Origin: Verrucomicrobiaceae bacterium | GTDB lineage: Bacteria > Verrucomicrobiota > Verrucomicrobiia > Verrucomicrobiales > Verrucomicrobiaceae | Direction of reading: 5' to 3' | Assembly (NCBI GenBank): GCA_016795485.1 | Contig: JAEUHM010000043.1 | Coordinates: 1 to 64,000 of the forward strand | Length of the DNA stretch: 64,000 nt | Part shown: positions 7,780-17,426 of the stretch, piece by piece | Layout of the letters: each line of letters starts with the position of its first letter | How positions within the stretch are numbered: the first letter of the stretch is position 1 | Notes under the pieces: model-generated | The model's input: the letters and a program-made list of their open reading frames with translations, nothing else | The model's database searches: none | What the model was told of the DNA's origin: nothing | Made by a program: the position numbers and the translations under genes

Positions 7780-8715
7780 CTACAGCAAACTTCTCAGTTC
7801 CCCAAGGATCTTCGGTATCTCCACAAACGCATCCGTGTTCCCGCGCTCATACTCCAGCACAAACCAGCCTTGGTAGTTGGCATCGCGGAGGATTTGGAGC
7901 ACGCGCTTGATGTCGGAGGGTTCGTGTTCGCCTTTTTTGGCTCCTTTGCGGCTGATGTCCATTTTGAGCTGAACGTTGACTGCGTACGGAGCGATTTTGG
8001 CGAGGTCGGCGTATGGATCTTCCGAGTGGAAGTTGCCGCTGTCGAAGTTGATGCCTGCCCAGGGGCTTTTTGCGGCTTGCACCATCTTAATAAGAGGCTC
8101 CGGCTCAGCCACGATGCCGCCGTGGTTTTCCAGGCCAAGGAACACGCCTTTTTTGGCCGCATACTCCAGGCACTCATCATACGCGGCCTGGCAGTTGGCC
8201 ACGGCTTGTTCATCGGTTTGATCCTTCTGCTTGCTGCCAGCAAAAACTCGGATGTGGGGCGCACCCATCACCGCAGCGAGGTCAATCCACTTCTTGGTGT
8301 AAGCGATCTGCTCATCGCGCTGAGGACCTGGATTGTGGGTGAAGGTGTTGCCAATCGCCGTGCCGCAGAGTTGCACGCCACGAAGGTAGGCGCGCCGACG
8401 GAGTTCCAGGCAGAACGCTTCATCCGCATCTGGCGGGAAGAAATAGGAGGTCACTTCTGCACCTGGGACGTTGTTGTCCGCGCACCAGTCCACGAAATCA
8501 AGGATGCTCCACTGCGGCTTGCCCTCGATGGGCTTGTTCACCTTCTCCTTCATGTGCTTGAAGTATTTGCCAAAGGAGTAGGCAGCCACTCCCAGCATCA
8601 TGCGGCTCTTGCCGGGGCGGTTGATCGGCTCAATGGCGAACGATGGGGCTACACTAATGCCCAAGGCTCCGAGAGTGGTGGACAGAAAATGGCGGCGATT
8701 GGTCGTGGTGGTCAT
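7780..8715 (-). CDS. exported sugar-phosphate isomerase/epimerase-like TIM-barrel protein
   Basis: A 311-residue AP-endonuclease-2-type TIM barrel (hydroxypyruvate isomerase/xylose-isomerase-like). The N-terminus NRRHFLSTTLGALGISV is a twin-arginine-like signal with RR followed by a hydrophobic stretch. Barrel landmarks are VFLGLENHGG (metal-ligand Glu), GINFDSGNFHSEDPY (Asp, His), VQLKMDIS and WFVLEYERG (last Glu). The start is the ATG at 8715, which gives the signal; the longer frame to 8802 has none. Substrate unknown. The order isomerase, four-helix bundle, MFS suggests sugar handling. Confidence 0.85.
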   Translation of the reverse strand: MTTTTNRRHFLSTTLGALGISVAPSFAIEPINRPGKSRMMLGVAAYSFGKYFKHMKEKVNKPIEGKPQWSILDFVDWCADNNVPGAEVTSYFFPPDADEAFCLELRRRAYLRGVQLCGTAIGNTFTHNPGPQRDEQIAYTKKWIDLAAVMGAPHIRVFAGSKQKDQTDEQAVANCQAAYDECLEYAAKKGVFLGLENHGGIVAEPEPLIKMVQAAKSPWAGINFDSGNFHSEDPYADLAKIAPYAVNVQLKMDISRKGAKKGEHEPSDIKRVLQILRDANYQGWFVLEYERGNTDAFVEIPKILGELRSLL

Positions 8716-8833
8716 GGCGTGGGCATTCAACGCACAGAATCCGGCGCTACTAGCCCTGTTTCGCTTAAAATCGGCTTTTGCAAAACCCACCACAGACGGC
8801 AAAGTGCCCGCCCTTTATTTTTGACGCAAGCGT

Positions 8834-11764
8834 ATGCCTGAACTCGACAAAACCTACACGCCCTCCGAGGTGGAAGCCCGCTGGTATCAGCAGTGGCTCG
8901 ACGACAAATGCTTCCAGGCCGACCCCGCACGCGTCAGCGAGAAGCGCCCTGCGTATTCCATCGTCATCCCGCCGCCAAACGTCACTGGTATCCTCACGCT
9001 TGGCCATGTTTTGAACAACACCATCCAGGACATCCTGGCCCGCCGCGCCCGCATGTTGGGCAAGGAAGTGCTCTGGCTCCCTGGAACAGATCACGCCGGC
9101 ATCGCCACTCAGAACGTGGTGGAAAAGACGCTCAAGAAGAACGGCGAGATCAAACATCGCGATGACTTGGGCCGCGAGAAGCTCGTGGAGAAAATCTGGG
9201 AGTGGAAAGACAAACACGGCGGCATCATCATCCAGCAGTTGAAGAAACTCGGCGCCTCCTGCGATTGGAGCCGCGAGCGCTTCACCATGGACCCGGAGTA
9301 TTCACGCTGCGTGCAGCGCGTGTTCGTGGACCTTTATAAGAAGGGCCTCATCTATCGTGGCAAACGCATGGTCAACTGGTGCCCGTCATCCCTCACTGCG
9401 CTTAGTGATGAAGAAGTGATCATGAAGCCGCAAAATGCGGTGATGTACTACTTCAAAGTCGAGGTCATCGAAGAACCCGGCACCTGGCTCACCATCGCCA
9501 CGACTCGCCCAGAGGTCATCCCAGGCGACCAAGCCATTGCGGTCAATCCCAATGACCCGCGCTATGCTCATCTGATCGGCAAACACGTCCGCCGCCCGCT
9601 TCCTGTCGAGGATCAGGCACCGCTGCCCATCATCGGAGACGAGCATGTGGACTTCGAGTTCGGCACCGGCGTGCTCAAGGTCACTCCCGCGCATGACAAG
9701 GCGGACTTCGAGATCGCCCAACGTCACAACTTGCCCGCCGTGGACGTGATGCACCCCAACGGCGTGCTCAATGAACTCGCTGGCAAAGACCTTGCGGGAA
9801 TGGAGCGCTTTGCCGCACGCAAACGCGCCGCTGAGTTGCTCGCAGAGATTGGTTCGCTGGTGAAAGAGGAGCCGTATCAAAACAACGTCGGCTACTCCGA
9901 GCGCGCCGATGTGCCCATCGAGAGCCGCCTCAGCGAGCAGTGGTTCCTGAAGTATCCGAGCACCCAACCCTCACAAGAAGTGGTGGCCAAAGGCGACATG
10001 CGCTTCTTCCCCGAGCGCTGGGCCAAAGTCTATGATCACTGGATGGGCGGCCTCCAAGATTGGTGCATCTCCCGTCAGCTCTGGTGGGGACATCGAGTGC
10101 CGGTGTGGAGAAAAACCATCGCCATCGATGAGTCGGATACGCCAACCAAAGAGAACAAGGAAACGCAAAGCTTGGTGGATTCGCTCCTCAGCGCGGCCAG
10201 CAGTGACTCACCCGCGACGCCCACGAACGGTGCAGTGGAAGTTTCCCTGTCCAAGATTGATGCGCAATCGTCGTCGTGTCGCCTGCACTTGCACGGGGAA
10301 GGTGGCATGGTCGTGGAAGCGGCGTCCACCTCCGTGGCTGAGATGCGGTGGCTGGAGGAGCATGGTTTCACTCAGGACCCCGACGTCCTCGACACGTGGT
10401 TCAGCTCCTGGCTCTGGCCATTCGCCACCATGGGATGGCCGGACAAGTCGGACGACCTACGCGCCTTCTACCCCACCACCGATCTCGTCACCGGCCCGGA
10501 CATCATCTTCTTCTGGGTCGCACGCATGATCATGGCGGGCTACGAGTACATGGGCGAGATGCCGTTTAAGAACGTGTACTTCACCGGCATCATCCGCGAC
10601 AAACAGGGCCGCAAGATGAGCAAGTCGCTCGGCAACTCGCCCGACCCGCTGGAGATCATCGCGAAGTATTCCGCCGACGCCCTGCGCTTCGGCATCATGC
10701 GCAGCGCGCCGCTGGGTCAGGACATCCTCTTCGACGAGAAGAACGTCGAACTCGGCCGCAACTTCTGCACCAAACTCTGGAACGCCGCCCGCTTCCGCCA
10801 GATGCAGAGTAGCGACGATTGGCAATCGTCGTCCAACGCTTCGTCGAAGTCTGAAACCACGATTACCAACCGTGGCTACGTCGCCGAAGCCGAGATCAAT
10901 CCCGCGCTCCTTTCTTCGGACGACAAATGGATCGTCCTACGCCTCAACACCGCCATCACTGAAGTCAGCACCGCGCTCGACGAATATCGCTTCAGCGATG
11001 CTACCCACACGCTCTACCGCTTCTTCTGGACGGAGTATTGCGACTGGTACATCGAGGCATCCAAGGCAACACTGCAAGGTAATGATTCCGCACGCAAAGC
11101 CAACACGCTAGCCGTTATTGATTTCGTGCTCGGTCACACACTGCGCATCTTCCATCCGTTCCTCCCGTTCATCACCGAGGAACTGTGGCATGGCATGGGC
11201 TTCAACACCGACATGCCCGACAACCAAGGCGGCAAGAGCATCATGTTCGCCCCCTGGCCCAAGCCTTTGGACCAAGACGAACTGGCCCACTTCGGCATCC
11301 TCCCTGAAGACGAACAAACCGCGAACGACAAATACAAGACCGTCGAACTCGGCCGTGGCTTGAAGAGCACCTTCAATATCAGCAAGAAGGTCCGCTTCGT
11401 CCTCAAACCCGCTCAGGAACTGCCTGCCCATGAGATCGAAGTATTGCGCATCCTGCTCAACGCCGAGCCGCTCGACGTCGATGCAGCGTTTACGCCCAAG
11501 AAGGGCACTCCCGTGGCATTAACACCATTGGGAGAACTTTTCCTGCCACTGGATGGCATCATCGACGTGGATGCTGAGCGCGCTCGCGTCAGCAAAGAGG
11601 TAGCCAAAGTCGAAGGTGAACTCGCCAAAGTGCGCGCCAAGCTCGCCGATGAGAACTTCACCTCCAAAGTGCCTCAGAAGGTGCTGGATGAGCACAAACA
11701 GCGAGAGACGGACTGGTCCGCTCAGTTGGACAAGCTCAGAGCCATGCTGGAAGCGCTGGTTTAG
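8834..11764 (+). CDS. valS: valyl-tRNA synthetase
   Basis: A 976-residue class I synthetase charging tRNA-Val. Seen: PPPNVTGILTLGHVLNNTIQ near residues 46-65, where the HIGH motif reads TLGH; the editing-domain block TTRPEVIPGDQAIAVNP; GRKMSKSLGNSPDP near residue 593; and a C-terminal coiled-coil arm (VDAERARVSKEVAKVEGELA). Two segments look inserted relative to usual ValRS: about residues 435-495 (Ser/Thr-rich) and about 657-690, the latter encoded by a palindrome cluster at 10813-10875. The rest is intact, so the gene is probably functional. Confidence 0.97.
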   Translation: MPELDKTYTPSEVEARWYQQWLDDKCFQADPARVSEKRPAYSIVIPPPNVTGILTLGHVLNNTIQDILARRARMLGKEVLWLPGTDHAGIATQNVVEKTLKKNGEIKHRDDLGREKLVEKIWEWKDKHGGIIIQQLKKLGASCDWSRERFTMDPEYSRCVQRVFVDLYKKGLIYRGKRMVNWCPSSLTALSDEEVIMKPQNAVMYYFKVEVIEEPGTWLTIATTRPEVIPGDQAIAVNPNDPRYAHLIGKHVRRPLPVEDQAPLPIIGDEHVDFEFGTGVLKVTPAHDKADFEIAQRHNLPAVDVMHPNGVLNELAGKDLAGMERFAARKRAAELLAEIGSLVKEEPYQNNVGYSERADVPIESRLSEQWFLKYPSTQPSQEVVAKGDMRFFPERWAKVYDHWMGGLQDWCISRQLWWGHRVPVWRKTIAIDESDTPTKENKETQSLVDSLLSAASSDSPATPTNGAVEVSLSKIDAQSSSCRLHLHGEGGMVVEAASTSVAEMRWLEEHGFTQDPDVLDTWFSSWLWPFATMGWPDKSDDLRAFYPTTDLVTGPDIIFFWVARMIMAGYEYMGEMPFKNVYFTGIIRDKQGRKMSKSLGNSPDPLEIIAKYSADALRFGIMRSAPLGQDILFDEKNVELGRNFCTKLWNAARFRQMQSSDDWQSSSNASSKSETTITNRGYVAEAEINPALLSSDDKWIVLRLNTAITEVSTALDEYRFSDATHTLYRFFWTEYCDWYIEASKATLQGNDSARKANTLAVIDFVLGHTLRIFHPFLPFITEELWHGMGFNTDMPDNQGGKSIMFAPWPKPLDQDELAHFGILPEDEQTANDKYKTVELGRGLKSTFNISKKVRFVLKPAQELPAHEIEVLRILLNAEPLDVDAAFTPKKGTPVALTPLGELFLPLDGIIDVDAERARVSKEVAKVEGELAKVRAKLADENFTSKVPQKVLDEHKQRETDWSAQLDKLRAMLEALV
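10813..10875. repeat. cluster of three palindromes inside valS
   Basis: Three hairpin-capable units follow in tandem within the reading frame. CGACGATTG/CAATCGTCG (10813-10831) has 9-bp perfect arms and a 1-base centre. CTTCG/CGAAG spans 10839-10849. CCACGATT/AACCGTGG (10857-10875) has one mismatch. They encode the low-complexity segment SSDDWQSSSNASSKSETTIT. The arrangement is REP/BIME-like and recalls palindromic elements inserted in frame in Rickettsia genes. Confidence 0.6.
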
Positions 11765-11853
11765 GAATCGAAGCCATCGCCACTGCGGTGTTCACCTGAT
11801 TGTATGTTCCGCCATTGATCCCAAGGCGGATAACTGGCTAATTGCGCTCTCCA

Positions 11854-13761
11854 ATGTGCGGCATTTACGGTTTTGCAGGTTTTAAAGAAGACGGGCTCCT
11901 GGAAAGGATGGGCCGTGTGATCCGTCATCGTGGACCGGATGGACAAGGACGCTACGAGGCCCCAGATGGAATGCCTTTCTCGATGGGCATGCAGCGACTC
12001 AGCATCATCGACCTCGAAGGCGGCTGGCAGCCCGTCTTCAACGAAGATCAAACCGTTGCCATCTGCTACAACGGTGAGACCTACAACTACGTCGAGCTGC
12101 GTGATGAACTGGAAGCCAAAGGTCACCGCTTCACCACCCACAGCGATACCGAGTGCCTCGTCCACGGCTATGAGGAATGGGGCATTGAAGGCCTTCTCAA
12201 GCGCATGAACGGCATGGCCGCCTTCTGCATCTACGATGTGCGGAAGCGGGAGTTCTTCATCGGGCGCGACCGCTGTGGCCAGAAGCCGCTGTATTATCAT
12301 CACAGCAACGGACGCTTCCTTTTCGGAAGTGAGGCCAAGAGCATCCTTCAGAGCCAGCACGTCACCGCTGAACCCAATCTTGAGGCCATCGATCCCTACC
12401 TAACCTTGCGGAACGTGCCGGAGCCAATGACGATGTTCCAAGGCATCCACAAGCTGCCCGTGGCGCATTACTTGCACTACAAACTGTCAGACAACAGCCT
12501 CAGCATCCATCGCTACTGGGAAGTGCCGCTGCTGGATGCACGAACCGCCAGCTATAAGAGCGATGGTGAGTATTTTGAGGCGCTGGAGCATATCTTCTAT
12601 GACGCCGTGAAGCTCTGCATGAGGAGTGACGTGCCCGTGGGCGCTTATCTCAGCGCGGGTGTCGATTCCTCGCTCACGGTGGCTGCGATGACGAAATACT
12701 CGTCCAACATCAACACCTACAGCATCGGTTTTGACTCGCCTGTGGATGAAACACCCGCTGCACGCGAGACCGCAAAGTTCCTCGGCACCAAGCACCACGA
12801 GATCATCTGCCAGCCAGAGGATTTCGATCTGCTGCCAAAAATCGTGTGGCACATGGACCGACCCGTGGGCGATGCGCTCTTGATTGCCTTCTACAAACTC
12901 GCTCAAGGAGCCAGCAAAGACCTCAAGGTCGTGCTCGGTGGAGAAGGCGCTGATGAAGCATTCGCTGGATACTCCTTCCAAGGCGTCATCGGCAAGGTCA
13001 ACAAAGTCAAAGCCCTCGCGCCACTCGCAGCGATGGCTTTCGGCATCACGCCACACGCGCTGCTGAACAAGTTCTTTGTCTTCCCCGCCGATCTTGGCTC
13101 CCAAGGCAAGAAGCGGGTCATCGACTTTCTCCGCCACTACAACCACCGCGATCTCAACCACAACTTCAACGCCCTCCGCACCCTCTGGAGCCAGGACGAG
13201 CGACACGATATTTACTCCGACACCTTCAAACACCGCGCCACCACCGCATGGATGGCCAAGGAGAAGGACAAAGACAAAAACGGCCCCTTCCTCGACCGCC
13301 TGCTGAAGCTGCAATACGACGAGTGGCTGCAAGATTGGGCCCTCATCCGCCAGGACAAAAACACCATGGCGCACAGCCTGGAGTATCGCCTCCCGTTCCT
13401 CGATCCACGCCTCATCGAGCTTGCCTTCCAGATGCCCGCGCATCTGAAGAACAACGGCAAAGAAGACAAGATCATTGAGCGCCGCTTAGCCGACAAGGTG
13501 TTCCCGCCGCACATCGCCCGGCGGAAGAAGATCCCCTTCTACCTCCCCGTGGAGTACTTCCTCGACCAGCCTCAGTTCAAGGCCCTTGTAGCCGACACCC
13601 TCAACGAAACCGCCATCAAGAGACGAGGCTACTTCGATCCCAAAAAGGTCTCCCTGCTCCTGGAGCAAATGCGCACCACGCGGGAGTTCATTTTCTGCAA
13701 GCAAGTCATGTCCCTGGTGGTGCTAGAGCTATGGCACCGCGTGTTTGTGGACAAAGGGTAG
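11854..13761 (+). CDS. asnB: asparagine synthase (glutamine-hydrolysing)
   Basis: A 635-residue enzyme converting aspartate, glutamine and ATP to asparagine. The ATG at 11854 places the nucleophile Cys at position 2 (MCGIYGFAG). The N-terminal class II glutaminase domain (to about 200) has RLSIIDLEGGWQPVFNED and CYNGETYNY. The synthetase domain contains LSAGVDSSLT, where the usual SGG is SAG, and VLGGEGADEAFAGY. The C-terminus LLEQMRTTREF is nearly repeated in a relic at 23.9 kb. Related amidotransferases act in polysaccharide or peptide modification, so the acceptor is not certain. Confidence 0.92.
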   Translation: MCGIYGFAGFKEDGLLERMGRVIRHRGPDGQGRYEAPDGMPFSMGMQRLSIIDLEGGWQPVFNEDQTVAICYNGETYNYVELRDELEAKGHRFTTHSDTECLVHGYEEWGIEGLLKRMNGMAAFCIYDVRKREFFIGRDRCGQKPLYYHHSNGRFLFGSEAKSILQSQHVTAEPNLEAIDPYLTLRNVPEPMTMFQGIHKLPVAHYLHYKLSDNSLSIHRYWEVPLLDARTASYKSDGEYFEALEHIFYDAVKLCMRSDVPVGAYLSAGVDSSLTVAAMTKYSSNINTYSIGFDSPVDETPAARETAKFLGTKHHEIICQPEDFDLLPKIVWHMDRPVGDALLIAFYKLAQGASKDLKVVLGGEGADEAFAGYSFQGVIGKVNKVKALAPLAAMAFGITPHALLNKFFVFPADLGSQGKKRVIDFLRHYNHRDLNHNFNALRTLWSQDERHDIYSDTFKHRATTAWMAKEKDKDKNGPFLDRLLKLQYDEWLQDWALIRQDKNTMAHSLEYRLPFLDPRLIELAFQMPAHLKNNGKEDKIIERRLADKVFPPHIARRKKIPFYLPVEYFLDQPQFKALVADTLNETAIKRRGYFDPKKVSLLLEQMRTTREFIFCKQVMSLVVLELWHRVFVDKG

Positions 13762-13810
13762 CGGCATCGGTTAGGACAAAATGACCTGTTCCTTAGGGTT
13801 GAGCGTAATC

Positions 13811-16800
13811 TTACTTGCCTAAAACAGAAACATCAAGGCCAACGCCTCCCCCAATCAAGTATGGCTTGACGGTAATAGTAGCTACGGACGATTTGCCGGG
13901 TTGCCGATCAACAGGAAACTCTTGCGGTATGCCCAAGACCTCCTGAAAACTAGCTCCAACTTGTAAACCTGGCAGCAAGCGAATTCTTGCCTGTGTGGCC
14001 TCAGACACATCGCTCCAATAATAGCACACATCTTTCACGACTTGCTGACCTCGCAGTCTCATCAAGAAACGAACTGCCCACTCCTTGAGCACGGAATCCG
14101 AACATTGTTCAATTGCAGATTGAACATTATCTAGAGCAGACTTTGGACGTGGCTCGGGCAGTAGAGCACCATCATTGTCCAATTTCCATCCCACTATGGC
14201 TAATGACAAATCGAGTAACCAATTGGGACACCCAGACTCAAGAAGCAAGCGCGATGCCAAAGCATCTGTGCGCCCTGAAAAACTCATTTCGTTCTCTGCA
14301 ACCGTAAAGGCAGCTAGGTTCCCTTGTGTTTGAATGTCAAACATCTCAACGCCTTCACCGTGTTTAGAAAACACCCAAAAGGAATCGTGGGAGAATGCCA
14401 CCTCACTACCGATTCGTAGTTGATCGATCACTGTGGAGACGCTGAAACCGCTCCTCAAGTCAACAATACCCGGCGACCACCACAATGCCTCCTCGCCAGC
14501 CCCCAAAATCAAGAAGCGCGAATTAGGGGACCAAAAAACATCCAGCGGATTGTGTGGGTAAGCCCAAGGAATGTCCGCCTCATGGTCAACATGCCACGGC
14601 AAAACACTTCCGATCCAAAGCCTCGAAGAGCCAGCCGCAGCAAATCGTTCATGGTCAGGACTGAAGACTATCCTTACCAAATCCCGCCGCTGCACATGAT
14701 CAAGACCCAGAATTTGCCCCTGTTCATCAGTAGGCGTTATTGTAGCACCATCTTTGGAGTTTGGTTGAAGAATATCGGGCCAGTCCACCGCGAAGCGGTC
14801 CTGCAAACTAAAAATTTCAATTTTGGCATTTCCTGAGATAGGCGTAAACTCAGCTCTGTGTGTAGTGTGCCGCGAAATGACTGCCAAAACATCATGTTCT
14901 GGATCATGGCAGAAAATCGGTGGCAAATCTCCCACAAGTTGGACCGGGCCAAGAACTAATCGTCGTTGATGTTCTTCATCCCAAACAGCCCACTGCGAGG
15001 TTTCCTGATTTACCTTGATGACATGACCATTGCCGATTCGATAATTCCGTTCCCATTGGCCAGGAATTCGAAGCGAGATCGCCTCCACAATATCGGGTTT
15101 ATCCTGATCTGAGTTGTCATATTGCGTGGGCGAAATCTGTTGGAGAGTTATTGGAAAAAAACGATCCAAATTCGAGACTTTAACTTCAATTTCTGGCGAG
15201 CCTTCACTACCCACGCTGCATTTGAACATGCCTGTGTTTCCACTGGAAGCCCATCCTGGAGTCCATTCTACGTCAAAGTGAACCCCCGTAAACCATACCG
15301 GATTCTCGACGGGCCACGCCCAGCCACGGTAGTTCAGTGTAACTAGCAACGCTGTTAATGCCGGGTTGTTAACCGGATGCTTCCGCAAAGACTCTACGAG
15401 GTAACAGACCCCTCGCGGGTCTTGGCTTCGAAGCATAGTTGTGCCCTGTAACATCAGACTTGTGGCAAGTTGAGTCACTGCATCTCTTTCTCTTTTTTCA
15501 GCGATGTCTTTCTGTTCCAGCACTTGTAGGTTCGAATCCGCCAGCTTTGACGAATAGAACCCGTAAAGAATGATGATCACAATTCCAAGCACAGCCAGGG
15601 TAGCAAATGCTGCGGTGTGACGCCGAATCAAGCGGCCCGTTTCAGTGAGAGGGTTCCAAGCTGGCTCTAGCTGTTTATTCCGTCGGTCGGCTTGATAATC
15701 CTCAATCGCCGCCTTGATTTGTGGTGCCGTTGGCCGCGATGTTGGGTCAAACTCCACCGCAGTCAGAATCAGCTTCTTCAAGAGGCTCGGAAGTTGAGTG
15801 CCGCTTTCCCGAGCGAGCGGTACGTTCTTTCCATCACGGACCTTCTTCCAAATATCGCCAAGTCGATCTTTCCCTGTGAGACGGGGTGCTGCCTCAACGG
15901 GTTTCTGAAGTGTGACTAGCGAGTACAGCAGACAGCCCAGAGCGAAGATATCTGCGGGTGGACCCACTGCGTCAGGGTCTTTGGCCTCCAGTTGCTCCGG
16001 CGAGGCATAAGTCTCGGTACCACGAAAGTCCCCTGTGCCTGTACGCTCCGGATCGCGCATCCGGTGGATAGCGGCCGCCGCGGGAGATTGTTCCAGAACC
16101 GTTTTTTGATTCTTTACTTCCTTAGCGAAAGGCGTCAGACCAGTAATGTTAGCTATTCCCCAATCCATTAGGAATACCTCTCCGTGGGTGCCGATCATGA
16201 TGTTCGCAGGTTTGATGTCCCTGTGCACGACACACAGCTCGTGGTCGTGAGCGAATGCCACTGCGTCACATACCTTTTTCATGAGGTCCAGTCGAGCGGA
16301 CAGGGGTTTATACTGCTCGAGAATGACCAACTCTGTTTCGCTGAGTCCCCTGGGCACCTTGCCCTCTGTATCCTGGACTAGCAGATCGATGAGTCTTTTC
16401 ATCGTGATCCCCTCGACGTACTGCATGACCATCAAGCCCGAACGGTCGGCAGCATTCTCATCCAATGCCATCTGCAAGTAATCATGCATCGGGACGATGG
16501 AGGGATGAGCCAAGAGGCTGGTAATACGGGATTCTAGTTCCAGCTTCTTTTCCAGGTACGCCTTCTCTGCATCGGAAAGTGTGCGACTCTGGAGCTTACC
16601 GTCAGCAGAGTCCTGCTGGACGTTATTCACCACGACCTTGATTGCTACCAATCGCTTCAGTTCTGGGTCCCTAACCAAGTAGACGACACCCATTCCGCCT
16701 TCTCCCAACGTCGGAGCCCCATCGATATTGTATCGAATGTTCCTCGCTGCGGCCTTGGCCTTGCCACTGGCGCTACCTGGAGGTGGAGCTACTGGTGGCG

Positions 16801-16897
16801 TCTTGTCTGGATCGTCCTCGTTATCGGCGGGAACTTCGCCTTCAGGCCCAGGAGTTCCGGGCTCCTCATTTTCGTCATCGGGTGGGATCTGGTTCAT
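13811..16897 (-). CDS. transmembrane Ser/Thr protein kinase with a large C-terminal sensor-like region
   Basis: A 1028-residue Hanks-type kinase. An acidic, Pro-rich head (1-50) precedes the kinase domain (about 60-400): LGEGGMGVVYLV (G-loop 64-75), VAIKVV (Lys), VVHRDIKPANIM near 224, MDWGIAN in place of DFG, and ETYASPEQ. A single membrane segment (AVLGIVIIILYGFY, about 425-447) is followed by a coiled stretch and about 570 residues of WD/propeller-like blades, probably extracytoplasmic. It lies 38 bp downstream of the FHA gene and forms an operon with it and the sigma factor. The DWG variant keeps the metal-binding Asp, so activity is expected. Confidence 0.9.
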   Translation of the reverse strand: MNQIPPDDENEEPGTPGPEGEVPADNEDDPDKTPPVAPPPGSASGKAKAAARNIRYNIDGAPTLGEGGMGVVYLVRDPELKRLVAIKVVVNNVQQDSADGKLQSRTLSDAEKAYLEKKLELESRITSLLAHPSIVPMHDYLQMALDENAADRSGLMVMQYVEGITMKRLIDLLVQDTEGKVPRGLSETELVILEQYKPLSARLDLMKKVCDAVAFAHDHELCVVHRDIKPANIMIGTHGEVFLMDWGIANITGLTPFAKEVKNQKTVLEQSPAAAAIHRMRDPERTGTGDFRGTETYASPEQLEAKDPDAVGPPADIFALGCLLYSLVTLQKPVEAAPRLTGKDRLGDIWKKVRDGKNVPLARESGTQLPSLLKKLILTAVEFDPTSRPTAPQIKAAIEDYQADRRNKQLEPAWNPLTETGRLIRRHTAAFATLAVLGIVIIILYGFYSSKLADSNLQVLEQKDIAEKRERDAVTQLATSLMLQGTTMLRSQDPRGVCYLVESLRKHPVNNPALTALLVTLNYRGWAWPVENPVWFTGVHFDVEWTPGWASSGNTGMFKCSVGSEGSPEIEVKVSNLDRFFPITLQQISPTQYDNSDQDKPDIVEAISLRIPGQWERNYRIGNGHVIKVNQETSQWAVWDEEHQRRLVLGPVQLVGDLPPIFCHDPEHDVLAVISRHTTHRAEFTPISGNAKIEIFSLQDRFAVDWPDILQPNSKDGATITPTDEQGQILGLDHVQRRDLVRIVFSPDHERFAAAGSSRLWIGSVLPWHVDHEADIPWAYPHNPLDVFWSPNSRFLILGAGEEALWWSPGIVDLRSGFSVSTVIDQLRIGSEVAFSHDSFWVFSKHGEGVEMFDIQTQGNLAAFTVAENEMSFSGRTDALASRLLLESGCPNWLLDLSLAIVGWKLDNDGALLPEPRPKSALDNVQSAIEQCSDSVLKEWAVRFLMRLRGQQVVKDVCYYWSDVSEATQARIRLLPGLQVGASFQEVLGIPQEFPVDRQPGKSSVATITVKPYLIGGGVGLDVSVLGK

Positions 16898-16935
16898 GTC
16901 GGAGGATTCAAATTGTTGAAGATTGGGCGAGTCGG

Positions 16936-17385
16936 TCAGTCCACAAAAACAAAAACAGCGTCTCCGGCGATGATGTAGTCTCCAGAGCGCAATGGGTGCC
17001 TACCTGCTATCGGGGTTTCGCTGCTGACATGGGTGTGGTGGGTGGAACCCAGATCTTCAATAAAGTAGTCACCTTCTTCCTGACTGATGAGGAAGTGTCG
17101 CTTGCTGAGGGTCTTCGGCCCAACGATGGCTAAGTCTGGCGTGTTCTCTGGGTCTGGCTTTAGAGGTTTTCGTCCAACGACGAGAGGGTAAATACCGAGT
17201 TCATGGCAATGCACTTCTTGCTCGGCGATGGTCTTGTACATCAGCGCTGGTCCAGTGGGCTGGACTTTCAGTGCGGTCCAGAAGGCATCGAAGAGGTCGA
17301 GTCGCTCGAGGATAGGTGCAGGGATAGTGGGAAGAGGCACATCCACGGGGGTCCGGTCATTGGAATCGGCGATGGTAGAGTTCAT
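16936..17385 (-). CDS. FHA-domain protein
   Basis: A 149-residue cytoplasmic protein whose C-terminal half is a forkhead-associated domain, which binds phosphothreonine peptides. Seen: YPLVVGRKPLKPD, KTLSKRHFLISQEEGDYFIE, DLGSTHHTHV and HPLRSGDYIIAGDAVF. The Gly-Arg and Ser-x-Arg-His pair are kept, but the usual STNGT loop is STHHT. The ATG at 17385 is chosen; a TTG at 17430 overlapping the sigma-factor stop would add 15 residues. Its place between sigma factor and kinase suggests it reads or relays the kinase's phosphorylation. Confidence 0.88.
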   Translation of the reverse strand: MNSTIADSNDRTPVDVPLPTIPAPILERLDLFDAFWTALKVQPTGPALMYKTIAEQEVHCHELGIYPLVVGRKPLKPDPENTPDLAIVGPKTLSKRHFLISQEEGDYFIEDLGSTHHTHVSSETPIAGRHPLRSGDYIIAGDAVFVFVD

Positions 17386-17426
17386 AACGGAAGGAAAAGC
17401 TTGGGTAAAGTTGTTGGAGTGAGAGA

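Noticed and set aside
8998-9020. valS as a pseudogene because of its TLGH motif and inserts
   Set aside because: The whole frame is open over 976 codons, KMSKS, editing and arm regions are normal, and the gene is essential. Variation rather than decay is more likely.
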